DNA of 64,000 bases from Lepidonotus clava (GCA_936440205.1 OW387140.1:22627659-22691658), one strand, 5' to 3'. Counted from the first letter of the stretch, positions 41,338 to 54,900 are shown. Numbers and translations are program-made. Notes: a model not told the origin generated them from the sequence alone.

Positions 41338-44300
41338 TGTAGCACCATCCGATTTCCTGGACGGGTGTAGTTAGAAAGGGAATATTAAATAGCACAAGTA
41401 ATTGTCATAATACAATACCTCCATGCAGTGCTTACCTAGTCTAAAACATGGAAGTGAATTATTATAACTGCCCTTAAACTGTTAAAGTAAGTATGTTTAC
41501 GAATAGAGGTTAAACAATTCCTCGACTATCGTTTAAAAACCGACATTGCCTTTGCCGAATGCCATAATAAGAGATTTAAGGAAATCCAACAGGGAGCATC
41601 CTTTCCCCTCAGCTGGTCATTATGGAGCTGGAGGCCAGTGGTCATCTGTATGTTCAACACTTGATAGCATAAAACATAGACCCATGCAAACACACGCTCA
41701 ATTCTCATGGATTCAAAGAAAAGAACCAAAAGTTGCCGTGGATCACATGCAGCAGTATTGGGTGGACGGATGGAAACGAAAATGCTCACAAAGAGAAAGT
41801 TGTGTTGGCAATGTCTGAGCGTGGGAAAGCGGAGCATGGTCAGAAGAGCTTGGTTTCTCTGCCTCCTTTTTAATACTGTGTTCATAGATCTGTCTGCGTT
41901 ACACTAACATCATCGAGTATCGTGAAAGCCTTGCTATGAAGAAGGAATAATCCAAAAAGCCATACACCGTCAATGATACTGAACTTGAAAGGATATTCCT
42001 TTTGACATGAGGATACTATTTATATAATTGCTTGCACAAAATAGGCGTTTGACACACCAAAGGGAAAAGCCATATGATACTCTTGACAAATGGTGTACTC
42101 AGATAGAACGTTTCTTCTTCACTACACTCCTAGACTGTGTATAACTAATTTGTTACTTTTGTAAATCATAATCTTTCATTATTTCTAAATTCCGGTATTT
42201 ATAAGCTTATTCTTTAGAGCCTTCTCTGATCTGTGCTGTTCGTATGTGAGAGACTTGTCTGTGCATATTTATCTTGAATAAAGGTAGAATAGCAGTGCTT
42301 GTCTGTGAACCGGGAATCTCCCTGAAATCAGTATTTCAATATTTCCATTGTTGAAATGACGTGAGAACGGTTCGTCTTAATATCAGAAGTGTCGGATGAT
42401 GACAACACAATGCCGTAGGCATATTGTATTCAACATGTGATATCGAAGGACAACACCGAGACATGTAATTTTAAAGCTAAAAAGCAGCCATTCAATATTT
42501 TCTACACAGAAATCGTAGCGATAGTTTCGCTGAAGCCAAACTTCCTAAACGTACAAACATCGAAGTTCACTTTCATAGTAAAGGCAAAGGAATGTAAATT
42601 CATAGCTTATGAATATTTATCAAATCATCGTCGAGGCTTTTAAGCGTCAAAGATTCGAGTGGAGACACTAATAGGATTCGCGGTCGTTGCACAAACAGTA
42701 ACTTCGTAAATGGAAAATAAATATTTATGGCATACTAGAGTGAATGGTATAAAAGAAGTTTAGTTTGACATTTCACAGAGCTGGGGGGTGTCGTGACAGG
42801 AGATCCCTTCTATGCGGCGGGCCGATAGGAAACTGTCCACGCCCATTCACCACTAGGGAGAGATAGGGCTAGGAAGACTATAAGCATACTATAGAGCCTA
42901 TACAACTGTTTTTAGGCCGAATAATGCATACATAATCGAGTGTACACAATAGTGCGCGCTTTCGAGTTGTACCAGCCGAAAATGACAATATCTAGGCTAA
43001 TGGAAATGCTGGATCACTTTTTAATTCAGATAAACAGGTGCTAATACATGTGTAGGACCTTCGTAAATTCCTGAAATTATTGAACAGAACTCTTTGGTTT
43101 ATGTACATACTTTTTACTATAAAATGTGAAGTATAATTCAATGTAAATACTGGGAGCATGCGAATGTCTTACAAAATTGATTTCCGTTATATCACATTGG
43201 AATCGATGCAGAAATGGAACAGTGATTTGGATATCTATTATAAAAAAAGTGCGGTTTCTTCTAACTATTGTGAGGACAATAGATATATCATTTTAGATTG
43301 ACAATGACATACCTCTATGACGACACAAATATGAAAAAAGGTATTACATCGGTACATTACGGGTCCGTTCGGCAGAATTAGGCATTACTTAACTGATCGG
43401 CGGAAGGAATTGACTGTACAATTTACGGTAAGATATCGCTATAATTATGTACGAGATATGCAATCAATGTTTGCATTCTAAAGCCTTAACTAACTTCCAC
43501 TGCATGTGTTCCTAATAAGCCCATCCTAGTTTACACCAACATTTAAGTTTACCATGATTCTTTTTCAAAATTGCCTCTGTGGTTATTTCAATGGATGAAG
43601 ATGTTGCATGATACAAATGTGGGGTGGGTATATTGTTTTTTCCTACATCGCATTCTATTACATCTAGGCTACCCACAAGGCTATTTGCATGGGGCTTTGA
43701 AGGCATATACTTTTTATCATCCAGGTTGACATACAGAAGACACGGGAATCAAAAATTTGTCAAATCAACTTGCGAACAAAGCATAATGAGTGTAGGCGTC
43801 CATGCCATACCATGGATTATACAAGTTGGAAGCCTTTATTCATATAAGGAGACCATTATGACTCTTCTGTATATCTCTCAATTAACCCTATATCTTCTAA
43901 TTTCGTTGCTTAAAGGATATTACATAATACTGACGCCTGAGTGCCTGATATCTTCTGTTTGTTTAAAACCAGTGATTTTTTTTTCTGTGAGACACAACGA
44001 CAGCTTTGTGCCCCACGTTTTCTAGCTACTACCTTAAGAGACTACTTAGACATTTTAAGATGGACAATGACATATACAACTAATCTCTCAGCAGAATGGA
44101 GAAACGGAGAGGTAGCTAGGAAGTACAAAGTCAAGGCGGAGGTTGGTTATGGTGGGGAAAAACGATGGGGACGGCATACTTTGTCACCCTCAATTGTGGT
44201 ACTTGTATACTACTACTAGTGACAAGTTACAGGCATTTTGCACAAGGCCTTGACGTGTGCACGGATTGCAACATTGATAGGATATATAGATGCCGCTCGG

Positions 44301-44360
44301 ATCAACTTCTTTGCCTGGGCTTTCAATTGAACGGTATGTTTAGAATCTCACGATTAATTA
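41338..44360. other. Host noncoding stretch
   Basis: AT-rich, no recognisable gene. Short open frames near 41546-41907 and 43624-44025 have no coding character that I can support. Confidence 0.4.
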
Positions 44361-44708
44361 GGCCAAACAAAAAAAATTGTTGTCTTCAGGTAACCCTACC
44401 TACCCTAAATTTTTGGCCCTACCCTAACTTTTTTTTAGGAAATTTTAATTATTTTTTTTCTAAATCCAAAGAATTGACCTAAAGTACAATGGAAAACCAT
44501 AAAACAGCACATGGATACTCAGGGCATGTATTTTAGATGCTAAAAATGCTTTTTGAGAATATTTGGAATATCTTTTTTATTTCCAACACTGGCCGGGTCT
44601 CTTTGGCAAGTTAAAAAAAAAAGCAAAAAAAAAAAAGTGTTTTCGACCTACCTACCCTATTTTTTTCGACCTATGTTACCTGAACACAACAATTTTTTTT
44701 GTTTGGCC
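44361..44708. mobile_element. PIF/Harbinger-like MITE with GGCCAAAC ends
   Basis: This 348-bp element has nearly perfect inverted ends of about 38 bp, starting GGCCAAACAAAAAAAATTGT, flanked by TTA on both sides (44358-44360 and 44709-44711). Three-base T-W-A duplications are characteristic of PIF/Harbinger transposons. There is no gene inside. Confidence 0.8.
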
Positions 44709-44781
44709 TTATTAGTTTATTCTTCCCGACATTGTGAGATGCATGGCACTCAAAACGATTTCTCTCAAAGTGAGCACAAAG

Positions 44782-44820
44782 AGGCGGGGCGGACCCAGGA
44801 ATGGAAAGAGGGAGAAGGGT

Positions 44821-44866
<46 letters not shown>

Positions 44867-44947
44867 CATAATGAATGGGGGAAAGAGGGGGGGGGGGCAC
44901 AAACATGATTGTAAAGGGGGGGTCAAGGCGGTGCTAGATCCACCTCA
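44782..44947. mobile_element. MITE with GGGGCGGA ends and a G-run, copy 2, carrying (GT)n
   Basis: The ends GGGGCGGACCCAGG and CTAGATCCACCTC match the 19741 element. The interior carries a (GT)n array (44820-44862) and a run of 11 G (44887-44897). It is more diverged than the other copies. Confidence 0.5.
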
Positions 44948-45074
44948 GAACAGGTGAAATAGGCCTATATATCTACCTTTGAAAGCGATAGGGCTATTCC
45001 CATTTTGGTCGAGGTCACACAGGTCAGACTCTGACACAATATACCTGCCTAGACCCGGCCTCTTTGCACTGTAA

Positions 45075-45283
45075 TGCCCTGTTTCCACCAACCGATTTGA
45101 CTGCCAATTATTTAGTAGTTTATCACTTTTAACTAGTATTATAACAAAAGATTATAATTATATCTTACATACCATTTGAAAGAGAATAAGAAAAGCCCTC
45201 TAATGATATATAACATGATTACCTAATATTCCCAATGCCGATTTTTGAAATCGGTAGTAAAATCGGCTGGTGGAAACAGGGCT
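45075..45283. mobile_element. PIF/Harbinger-like MITE with GCCCTGTTTCCACCA ends
   Basis: The 209-bp element has inverted ends of about 30 bp (GCCCTGTTTCCACCAACCGA and its near-complement) flanked by TAA on both sides (45072-45074 and 45284-45286). No gene inside. Confidence 0.75.
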
Positions 45284-45924
45284 TAACTCTCCGACTGAGT
45301 GTTGCCCGTTTACCGCAGAGGAGTCCTGTGACTTAAATGTCAATTGGGAAATAACACCGAGTATCTTCAGTTAATACGAGTGTAAATGGATACGTGGACA
45401 TTTGGAAAAATTAGTAGACAATATGCACTGAATCAGTATTAAAAGACGAAATATATCTTTGGATACAAATATATTTGTCAATTATGAACCTACACTTAGT
45501 ATTCGCCCGAATTGATTTATAGCTTACATACTTTGTAGGCCCTACCCAAAGCTCTGGAACACGACTCCCTCGAGAAGGTTTTAAACACCCTTAAGAAGTC
45601 AAACGATGAATGATACAAATACAAATACATGTTCAAAGGAAAATAATTAGATATCTCAGTTGTATTCACTGCTTTAAGAAATCAATTGGGGGAATAAGAT
45701 TTGAAAATAATCTTAATTAGGTACATTTCACAATAACATTTTATTTTCATGATTTTGATGTTAACTGGGGTGGGCTTATTTGCGATAGGATATTGATATT
45801 CGGTATCTGTTACATAAATTAATGCACACTCTATATATATTCAAGAAATTGAGCACATTCTCCTGTCGATTTAAGGTTTCCTGATCCATCCTATTTACCC
45901 TGCTTAGCTTCTCCAATGTTACTC

Positions 45925-46735
45925 CATGTAGGACGATGTCTGGTCGGGACCCTAACAGAGACTTATGCCCTGGTGGCTTTTTTAAACATGAAAATTAGGT
46001 CTATTTTCAGGGAGTGTCACACCGTTCAACCTTCCCATCCACCCCTTGTGGGTGACATCATTTATGGACGGCCCCTAACAGAGACCCATGCCCTGTTGGC
46101 TTGACTTGGAAGGTTACCCTTTGAAGAGACCTATGCTCTGCCAGTCTGTCACTCCCTGAAGGACCATGTCTGGTCAGGAGGCCTAACGCCCCATTCACAC
46201 TGGCCAATTTTTCACTGTGATCTTAAAATCGCAAGCACGAAGAACTAGCCTTTTAACTAAGTAATAGCATAAATTTATACATTGATGGCTCATTAGTAAT
46301 TACCAAACCACAATCATATTTCCCAAAAGATGTCCTGTGTGCTTTGCATGCACGATTATCCTCTGAAGGACCATGTCTGGTTGGGGCCCCTAACAGAGAC
46401 CCATGCCCTGCTGGACTGACACGGCCTGTTGCCCCCTGAAGGACCATGTCTGGTTGGGGCCCCTAACAGAGACCCATGCCCTGCTGGACTGACACGGCCT
46501 GTTACCCCCTGAAGGACCATGTCTGGTTGGGGCCCCTAACAGAGACCCATGCCCTGCTGGACTGACACGGCCTGTTACCCCCTGAAGGACCATGTCTGGC
46601 CAGGGCCCCTAACAGAGACCCATGCCCTGCTGGACTGACACGGCCTGTTTCCCCTAAAGGACCAAGTCTGGTCAGGGCCCTAACAGAGACCCATGCCCTA
46701 CCACCTTGACACAGCCTCACCACCACCACTGGTCC
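45925..46735. repeat. Minisatellite, 73-bp unit
   Basis: A core array from 46363 to about 46725 has five copies at 73, 73, 73 and 72 bp spacing. Each reads CTGAAGGACCATGTCTGG, then CCTAACAGAGACCCATGCCC, then GACACGGCC. Decayed copies extend left to about 45925. They are interrupted at about 46187-46355 by a segment starting GCCCCATTCACACTGGCC, which looks like one end of another MITE. Minus-strand open frames through it are by-products. Confidence 0.9.
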
Positions 46736-46844
46736 CAGCTACCCCCTTAACCTCTCTACCTCAAGCCAGGCCTTTCTCATATTGATCAGATTCCATTGTG
46801 TTCTTGAAAATGGTGGCTCTGAGCTTTATACATAGTAGGAGGGC

Positions 46845-47207
46845 ATGCACAAGTTTGCAATGGCTCACGGGGGATTTTGTACAACTCAAATGCTTAATCC
46901 AGTCCCACAATATCAAGCAGGTTTTAATCCTGTAGGTCTCCCACCACCACCACTACATTTTGGTGCCATCCCTCCCCCTCCCTTTAAGGACCTTCACAGT
47001 TACCAGCTGGTTACAGAGTACACCCGATCACTGCATAGGTCAAAAGTGGCAATTGTTTCCGTCACAGTGTGCCCACAGCTCCGATGTCTTACATTCTGGC
47101 AACCATTATGCCCCTATTCCATCTCTATTTCTCCCTTTCCCAGTATCTATCATTGTTATGCCGGTCATACCATTGTGATTGGCATCATAGCCGCACATGG
47201 TCTGTAG
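46845..47207 (+). pseudogene. Coding-like open frame, unrecognised
   Basis: This 120-codon frame has a plausible first half (CTTQMLNPVPQYQAGFNPVG, a Pro-rich run, then SYQLVTEYTRSLHRSKVA). The coding-like signal fades afterwards. It lies just after the minisatellite and before the GC-rich island. It may be a relic of a transposon protein or a host exon. No family is assigned. Confidence 0.3.
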
Positions 47208-47369
47208 ATCTAACCGAGCATCCTCGCCAACCAGAATAATCTTTGGGCGTCTGCATTAACATCTCATACAAACCCTCGCACATTTGTGCACTTAACACAC
47301 TCCTACCTTACCCACCGTGGATGCACCTTCCCTATTACAGTACCCTGTCCTTATCGTGATTAACACGGG

Positions 47370-48110
47370 GGTGGTACAACTGTAGAAGGCGTGGGCAGTC
47401 CCGCACCCCGGGCCTGGCGGGGGTGGGCCCGGGCGTCGGGCGCTGCCACCGCTACTGCGGCTTGTTGTAGTCCGCGTCTGCTGCGTCTAACAGCCAATGA
47501 GCGGCCGGCGGGGCGAGGGGTGGCTGGTCCCACAGCCCGAGAGAGAACCGGAGCTACAGGAGGAGCAGGAGAAGCGTCAGCGCGTGGCGGGGATAGTTGG
47601 CGACGGAAGTCCGACGACGCCACGGGCAGCGTCACCATAGGCGTCTTGTTCCGTTAGACCGCAAAGGGCGTCAGGACCTAGGAGTTGACAGTCCTCCGGA
47701 CGGACGCTTGGACAGGGCTGGTGTTTGTTTGTTTCCAGTGCCGTCGTTGACACCCCTCCAACTGCTTCCTCCAGGCAGTGCTGCTGCAGCGCGACTAACC
47801 TGCCGGGGGAGGGCGCGGAATGAGACCCGGGAGGAGCCGGGAAAGTAGTATTAGTAGTAGTGATGGTAGCGCCCGTGACGTCCGGGGGGTCCCTTCTGCC
47901 CTGGAGTGGTTGGCGTCGGCGTGGGAACATGGCCTGGAGAAGGCAGCAGCAGTAGCAGAGCCAGAAGTGACGGGAGTCGGTCTTGCCCAGGGAAGCCTAG
48001 AGAGGACGGGGGCACTCGCCCGGGAGGGATATGAGCTTTGATACAAGTTTGTCATCCTGCCGCTAGGTGTGAGGGCTATTACTCCAGGGTCGGTCAGGAA
48101 GACCATCCCA
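47370..48110 (+). other. GC-rich island with short coding-like frames
   Basis: The composition rises sharply to very GC-rich and CpG-rich. A 47-codon frame (47497-47640, MSGRRGEGWLVPQPEREPEL, then a Glu/Gln/Lys helix) and a 73-codon frame (47820-48041) are coding-like, but no single gene model spans the island. It could be a promoter-associated island, or a fragment resembling the GC-rich accessory regions of the LTR elements. Confidence 0.4.
47820..48041 (+). CDS. Short unrecognised frame in the GC-rich island
   Basis: This 73-codon frame starts MRPGRSRESSISSSDGSARD and contains a plausible amphipathic helix (ALEWLASAWEHGLEKAAAVA). Codons favour G in the first position. There is no conserved motif and no clear splice context. 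It could be a real small gene, an exon or a relic. Confidence 0.3.
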   Translation: MRPGRSRESSISSSDGSARDVRGVPSALEWLASAWEHGLEKAAAVAEPEVTGVGLAQGSLERTGALAREGYEL

Positions 48111-51061
48111 GAGAGACGATGTTAACGTGGGAGGATAGTTAGCTTGCGTGCAACGCGCGGCCAGCGATAGCAGGTGACCACTTTGGACGATGGTCAATGC
48201 ACATAATAGCAAGAGGATAACAGAACTTTGACAGCGGCCTTTATTTCACTGAACATATAAAACTTTATACATACCTGTAGTGGTATACCAGGTTACTAAT
48301 TGGCTATAGATTATTATGACTATAACCTTTTAGGCCTCAGAGTTATCTGTCTGTGTTTTACGTGCAATTTACTCTTCGATATTAAGCAATATTTGGAATC
48401 CATTTCAGGATAGGAAGCCTAACACACTACAGAACAGTACGATTAATATTGCGCTCTTTCCAGTTCATATAGGACCATCCCTTTAGGATCACTACAAGAC
48501 CTCTCTACTCTAACACGCCTAAGACACAGCGCTCGACATCAAAGTAGGCTTCACCCGGGCGTACGTACCCCATGCACATTTCCGCCACTTATTTACGACC
48601 TACCTACACCTACACGCCCGGATTATCTCTAAGCCGCACCTGCGGCACTTCATCTGCAACAGGTAAGGATAGTCAAATGAGGGTTGAGTGGACCTTCTTT
48701 AATTCAAAAGGTATTTACCTAATTTAGGCCTATTCATAGTACAATCATGATTCCGATTACCTCTTGCCATTTCAGGCTCGGTTCTTTTAAAACTTGTAAA
48801 TAAAAAAAAGAAAAGACAGGTTTGGAGAAAAATCCCTTTATTTGGGAATCTTACAAGTGTCTTTCACCCTTGTCAATTAACAACTGAACTATCTCTTTAA
48901 CGTTATATGCATTATACATATAAAGGCCTATACATAACGGTAAGGTGAATCTTAGTGATTAATCTAATAAAGAAAGATGTAAAGATATAGCCTACATTGG
49001 CTGGGTAGCTTGGTGTAGTGAATAAGCAGATTGGCTTGATCTCATTTTCAAATCCTATATTGTTGGATGAGATTAGGCTTATGCGCATAAAAGGATCATT
49101 ATGCTCACATTCTCCATAGATTTGGCAGAACTAACTATTTTGCAAATATAAGTAACTCTTTCCAGTTGATCGTACACTGCAAAATATGATAGCAAAATAT
49201 AGGTCCCAGCAGGTCATTGCAAAATATAATATAAAGTAATCCGAATCCGGAAGTTAAGCTCTTGAGAACATAATTGGTAGCAATTCTTGAACAACGGCTG
49301 TCACACGGTATTACAAAGATAAGGTGTGGTGACTTTATTCAGGTGATAACTTCCAAGAGGGTAGCTCAAAAACTCACCATGGAACTGATTATATAACGCT
49401 GCAACTGATAAAACTATACACAACATGACATAATATTGGGAAGAGCTTTCCCTCTAAAAAGAAAAAAGAAATGTTTAACGGTAAGTGATCACTGTTTCAG
49501 GACCTGAAACAAATCCCACTTTCACCGTTACTGTACTACTCACAGGCTCACAGTGGGCGCTTTCAGTTTCTTCTGAAGTATTCAGAGATAAGGTCTCGGA
49601 TAACGGCAAGTGCCGAAAGAAAAACAGCAAAAGAAGGTTTTTTATGCGCACTATTGTATTATCTATGGAAGGATAATGGATACACAATAATGAAATTCAC
49701 AGCGCATCTTCTTCACTTAAGAATCTATCCTGACAATTCATTTCCTTTTGGGATTTTCTTTTAGACTTTCTCCACATACAGACCTACACCCTCATTGGCA
49801 TCTTCCCAAACTACAGGGGCGACACTCTGAGTGGTCTGGCAGCAGTGAAGATGCCCTACGGCCACCGACTATCTTGTTAATCTGGGTACTTGTCGGATGC
49901 GCCATGGCCTGCTTGTCACAAGCCACACTATTGGTCCAAGCAGGTCACGTGCCAAGTCTTGTAGGGCGTGAGTCTGCGCAGTGAGATATGTGAAGGCCAA
50001 CTGTGGAGCCCCCTTTATCTCTCTGAAAGACCATACAGTACCAGTAATCTTACGGCCCATCATGCCATGAATCATTCTGTTCCCATCTGTCCGACATTTA
50101 TATGGGTTTATGACCACTTCTTTAAGAATAGTCGAGCTACAATCTATAGCAGTCTTATACTTTACAATGCAATAGCATTAGGGAAAGATATGCACATTGA
50201 TAGATTGAAGCATCTCGACTAACAACTAAAACTGAAATGTAAATCAAACACGCACATTTAATGATCTGCAATTATCCCGCAAACTTGTTAAGCCAAGCCT
50301 TGCCTTAGGGTAATGAATATATACACTGGACAGCGACAGAACTTCAAGGTCACCAAACCAAACTCTTGCAAACCCTTGTGAAGAATTCCACACTTCATCA
50401 TAATGATAACAATGGTAATCTAATTCCAAATGACGACTTTCCGCAGCGAAGCAAAAATCATATCTGTATGGAAATGATAAGCTATCTGTTATACATGAAT
50501 GGATTGTCCCCCGCCTTGTTTATGGGACTTACCCAGAATAAGATATAGTCTGATTGGACCAATCAGACCCAGATAGCATTATTATATACATAGAAAAGGT
50601 TATTTTCGTGTGACTGAGAAGAAAGGATTGACGTTCACCTCAGTGTCCGCTGACATTCCCCTTTGTAATACAGTAGTTTACTGCTTCCCTTAACAGATAC
50701 TGAATACCCTTCTCTGCTTACATTGACATTCCGCCCATCCAGTGGCACATGACCACAAGATGAATTATAAAACTGGTTGGCCATGTCAATAAGGAATACT
50801 TTATGATGGATTGAGGATTACTGTGCTGCAGACGTATATCCAATCTGATTTGTCTATGTCCATATAAACATAGATGCATCAGATTAGACAGATGCATTGA
50901 CTACTTCTACACAAATATTAATGATGACTTACCTGCATAAAGTGGAACTTTTAATAGTTTTACAGTGACCAGCAGTTACAGTATTCAAGGGATAAACCCC
51001 CCCATTCACGCAAATTAGTTTTCTGTTCTTGCATGAAGTATACCTCAAGTGTGCATTTTGA
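48111..51061. other. Host noncoding stretch
   Basis: No recognisable gene. Isolated splice-donor words occur (GGTAAGT near 49481 on the plus strand; its complement near 50929). The word GCAAAATAT recurs around 49142-49230. Confidence 0.4.
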
Positions 51062-51127
51062 GATTATGAATTATGAATTGCTTGGTGTTCTTTTTTTTCA
51101 CTTAAAAGCATTTCATAATTCATAATC
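51062..51127. repeat. Near-perfect 22-bp hairpin
   Basis: The arms at 51062-51083 (GATTATGAATTATGAATTGC plus TT) and 51106-51127 are complementary with one mismatch; the loop is 22 bases with a T run. It could be a small palindromic element or an RNA hairpin. Confidence 0.75.
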
Positions 51128-51604
51128 ACATCCTCCCTCTCAATTTTGAGAACCACAGTCCTATTATGTCCAAGTTGTGCTACTGCCTTCCCCACCAAAC
51201 GATACTTCAGTGGGGATGCCATCCCACCAGACCACAACGTCCCCACTGCCTCTAAAGACATTTCTCTCCACTGCCTACATCCCCAGCCGACAGCAGTACA
51301 AGGGGGGCCCCCTGAGGTTAAGAGACAAAGAACAGAACTCGGAATAAGAAGGTTGGGAGGGGATAAGAATATGGGGGGAAGCTGGAGGCGAGGATGCGCT
51401 CGAGGGCCAGCACATCCAAACCACCTATAGGGTAGGTTTTCAGCGGCTACCCTTGGCGGGACATGACGTCACATAAGTCGACACAATTTGCACTGCCCTC
51501 TCCAGGGGAATTGAGGTGGGCGATGATTGGGTGCAACAGGAAGTGTCCCTTTGGTCTCCCACTGATGGCATCTGCTAATTCATTTATAGAGTTGTTCTTC
51601 TGGG

Positions 51605-51669
<65 letters not shown>

Positions 51670-51670
51670 A
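51605..51670. repeat. (CA)n(TA)n microsatellite
   Basis: A short CA array runs into a longer TA array with one interruption. Confidence 0.95.
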
Positions 51671-51772
51671 AGATTGCCTATGTAGTTCCGTCTTTTTACA
51701 CTGTGCCCAGAGAGAGTTCCGCCTTTATGTGCACAGGTCTTGTGAGATTCATATGTCCAGAGTTCTGACCGC

Positions 51773-51900
51773 AGGGGCGTATTCAGGGGGGGGGGGGGGG
51801 GCTCCCCTCTTTTGGTGGGGACTTATACTTGCCAAAGAGAAAAAAGACACTTAACCTACATGAGGACTCCCTCTCTTTCCGAAATCCTGTATCCGCCCCT
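51773..51900. mobile_element. MITE with AGGGGCG ends and a G-run, copy 3
   Basis: The inverted ends AGGGGCGTATTCAGG and CCTGTATCCGCCCCT enclose a run of 17 G. It belongs to the same family as the 19741 copy. No target duplication could be seen. Confidence 0.6.
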
Positions 51901-54900
51901 CGGTCTTGTGGCAATAGACATGATATTTCAAGGGGCCTATTGCGTTTTTTCCATACTCAGCAAAACGAGATACCTATCAGGTTCGCCCCAACAATGTACC
52001 GTACCCTGAAATACCAGGACTCGATTTCTTTCTACATATGCCAGAAACGAAAGGAAAGTTTCCTATTTGTCTGAGGGAAATGATGTTGAAATAAAAACAA
52101 TCAAATATCACGAATGAGTTATGGACACTTTGGATGATGTGCGATTGAATATTTTTAGTGAAATGATCTGTCATGGTCTCATGGTCCGAACCAAAAAGAC
52201 TGCTTTTCTGTTAGACTATTGAATGCAAGACGAAAACCAGATTTCTATCGTACAAGATATATGTACAACGTAATACCCAGATTAGTGAATTGTATGCTTT
52301 TGCAAAACTGTATTGTGCTGCATATCACCAACCTATAGCTTCGTATCGTAGAGGGTACTCTATATGAAGCTTATTGAGTAGAAAAGGCGTATGTCCTAGC
52401 CACGTATCGGGGAGAATATTAAATTAATCAGCTTGCCGCTAGCAGAGAGAGCTTAAAATGTATTTATGGCTTACGCGTGTGCTAATCTCTTCTCTCCCCT
52501 ATAGCGACGGTCGTTTTCTGGATGAAAAGTCACCATGTTGGTTTCATTTCCAAGACAATCTAACTCAAATTTTGTTGCTTCTGGTCTTTGGCATCCGCAG
52601 TTCGCCATTAAAGCTAATGTCATCGGACCAAACTCTGCAGTGCTCTGCGGTTACCAGGAGCTCCATATGACAAGAGTATCGATTTCACACATTCAAGCAC
52701 TAGGTATACAATATAATTTTAGATAAAGAGGCGCTCATTTTCGATCGCTTATGTTTGCATCTTCAATGAACAATATATGTATGTATGATTCATCAGTATA
52801 CTACAAATGATATCTTTACCCTTTTAAGTTTTGTGTTTGTGGTACATAATCTACACCACACAGAAAAAAGGACCAGGTCTTATTCACCTTATAACACTAC
52901 CTTTTGAAAATGCCAATCTTTCCGTTTTATTGGGATGTTTCAAAGGATGTTATTTCAGCTTCTAGCAACAGTACTTCAGAATGGCTTACACTGAATAAAA
53001 GGGACTTTGAAGTGCTTAAACATTACAAAATTACCCTCTATTTGATCGGGTCTTATAGCTTACTCCTCATTTACTAGATACTGCCTCCGGCAATACTTAT
53101 GTTCGGTCTAATCTAGAGGGTCATGAAGGATGTCCTAATCTAACTCTTGAGTAGGGTCGTCGTAGTATGTTCCGTAGCTAAGGTTGATTTCTGCCCAATG
53201 GGGGGTGAAGGTGATTCTGCCAGACTCCCCGTGCTTCTGTATGAATAAATCATTGACAGGAGTAGACTAGTGACAGCAGTGACTTGCCCCTTGACATCAG
53301 CAGTGACTGACGGCTGAGGCCACTCTCACACACACCGAATGAGCTGGATGCTGGACATTGGAAGCCAGAAATCAGGTTTGGCCAAAGCTTGTTAGGTGAG
53401 CCATAATGGCCGGCTGTCTAGATCGGGTTACTGAGGGGGCCCTTCAGCCGGCCCCTCACACGCACACACCTCACGAGGGAAGCCCCTGATGTGAAGGGCA
53501 CCAACATTTATATCTAAAGGTCAGCGTGGGCCTCTTTGTGGCCAGACAATTATGGGATGGTTGCCACGTAGGTCACCTCCGGTAGTCACATAGACGTTGA
53601 TCACTGACATAATCTGGCCTAACTTTCAATCACTATGTCAAGGATATTTATGCTTGATGACGTATGGAGACGAAGACACCTAAAAATAGATCTAATGAAT
53701 CATACGTCTAGGCCTGTAGGCCACTATCTAAATCTACTCTTTCTTTCTGTGAATAAAAGCAATTCCAGATTAATATTTTCAGTTCCATTTGATCAAGATA
53801 TGAACAAGTACTTTGATATAAAAGAGGAAATTACATTACAGTCTTGTGGTAAATTAGCGCTTCTTTAATTTCTATGAATTATTCCACGGAATAATTCGTG
53901 AATTATTAGCCTGTGTGTTCATATCGTTCCATTTTATTGTCCTCGGCGTGCCACAGCCAAATGGGGTCAGTTCTGAAAACAGACTTGGAGGCTGGTTTGT
54001 GAATAGCTTTATGTGAATCTTGGATTCAGGTTATATTGATCCAATGGGAAACAGCAGCATAGACTATGATTTTAAGATAGGTATAATACAAGATTGATTC
54101 AGGATATTTCTTCAGTAGGTCTACCAGTATTGAGGAAAGTCTAGGCCTAACCACGTGGACGTCATCACAAGAGAAAGTAATATAGACATATAGTTCATAA
54201 ATCTCCCTTCCAATCTGGCTTCATAGTTCTGACAATTCAACCTGATGTGCGCTAGTGCTCCTGTGTTTGTCACATCTGTGTACGTCATCACGCCGGGCAC
54301 AGGTTTCAGCCAGCCCTGTTCCCAGCCTACCCCTGGTCCTCCATTAACATCCGGGTACCGGTATTGCCACCTACCCGAGGCAAACAGTAAAAGTCGACCC
54401 AAGCCAATTCATTTTATGTCTCAGAGAATTACTCACTGAATAATAGCCTGCAGCTTATAGTTTTCAGACTGTCTCCGTTATCCGGGCTAGATTGCCCGCC
54501 TCATATTGGCTCATATATACAATACCCTCTCTTTTTCTTGACATATAACAACCGTTTATACTTTTTGGTAAACCGGGAAATTGATTGAATAGCGATATTT
54601 AGCATGAGTATATGGAATCCTATATAGATGGTCATCTTAACAGTACCGTATCAAAATATATTACGTGGTAGAATTGAAATGAGAAGGCAGCGATATTTGC
54701 ACCACTACTTAACAATAACTACCCCATCTGCTGAACGGTTTCCTTCTTATAGTAATAACCAAGAGGAGGGCATGTGAGCAGTCTCCAAATACTCCAAGGG
54801 TACATTTATAAATAGACCTATTATGGCGGGCTCCAGGGGCGAAACAGAATATAGAATAGGCAAAGCAACCTATTGGGACCTATAACCCAAGGCCAATTTC

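Noticed and set aside
46363-46725. Regular spacing considered as a CRISPR-like array
   Set aside because: The whole 73-bp unit is repeated with no unique spacers, and the genome is eukaryotic.
46253-46729. Three minus-strand open frames of 64-75 codons with repeated TRHGPS-type motifs
   Set aside because: They follow the 73-bp minisatellite; 73 is not a multiple of three, so the same peptide recurs by repeat structure, not by coding selection.
51146-51430. 94-codon plus-strand frame after the hairpin
   Set aside because: Composition is mixed and no motif, splice context or second copy supports it.
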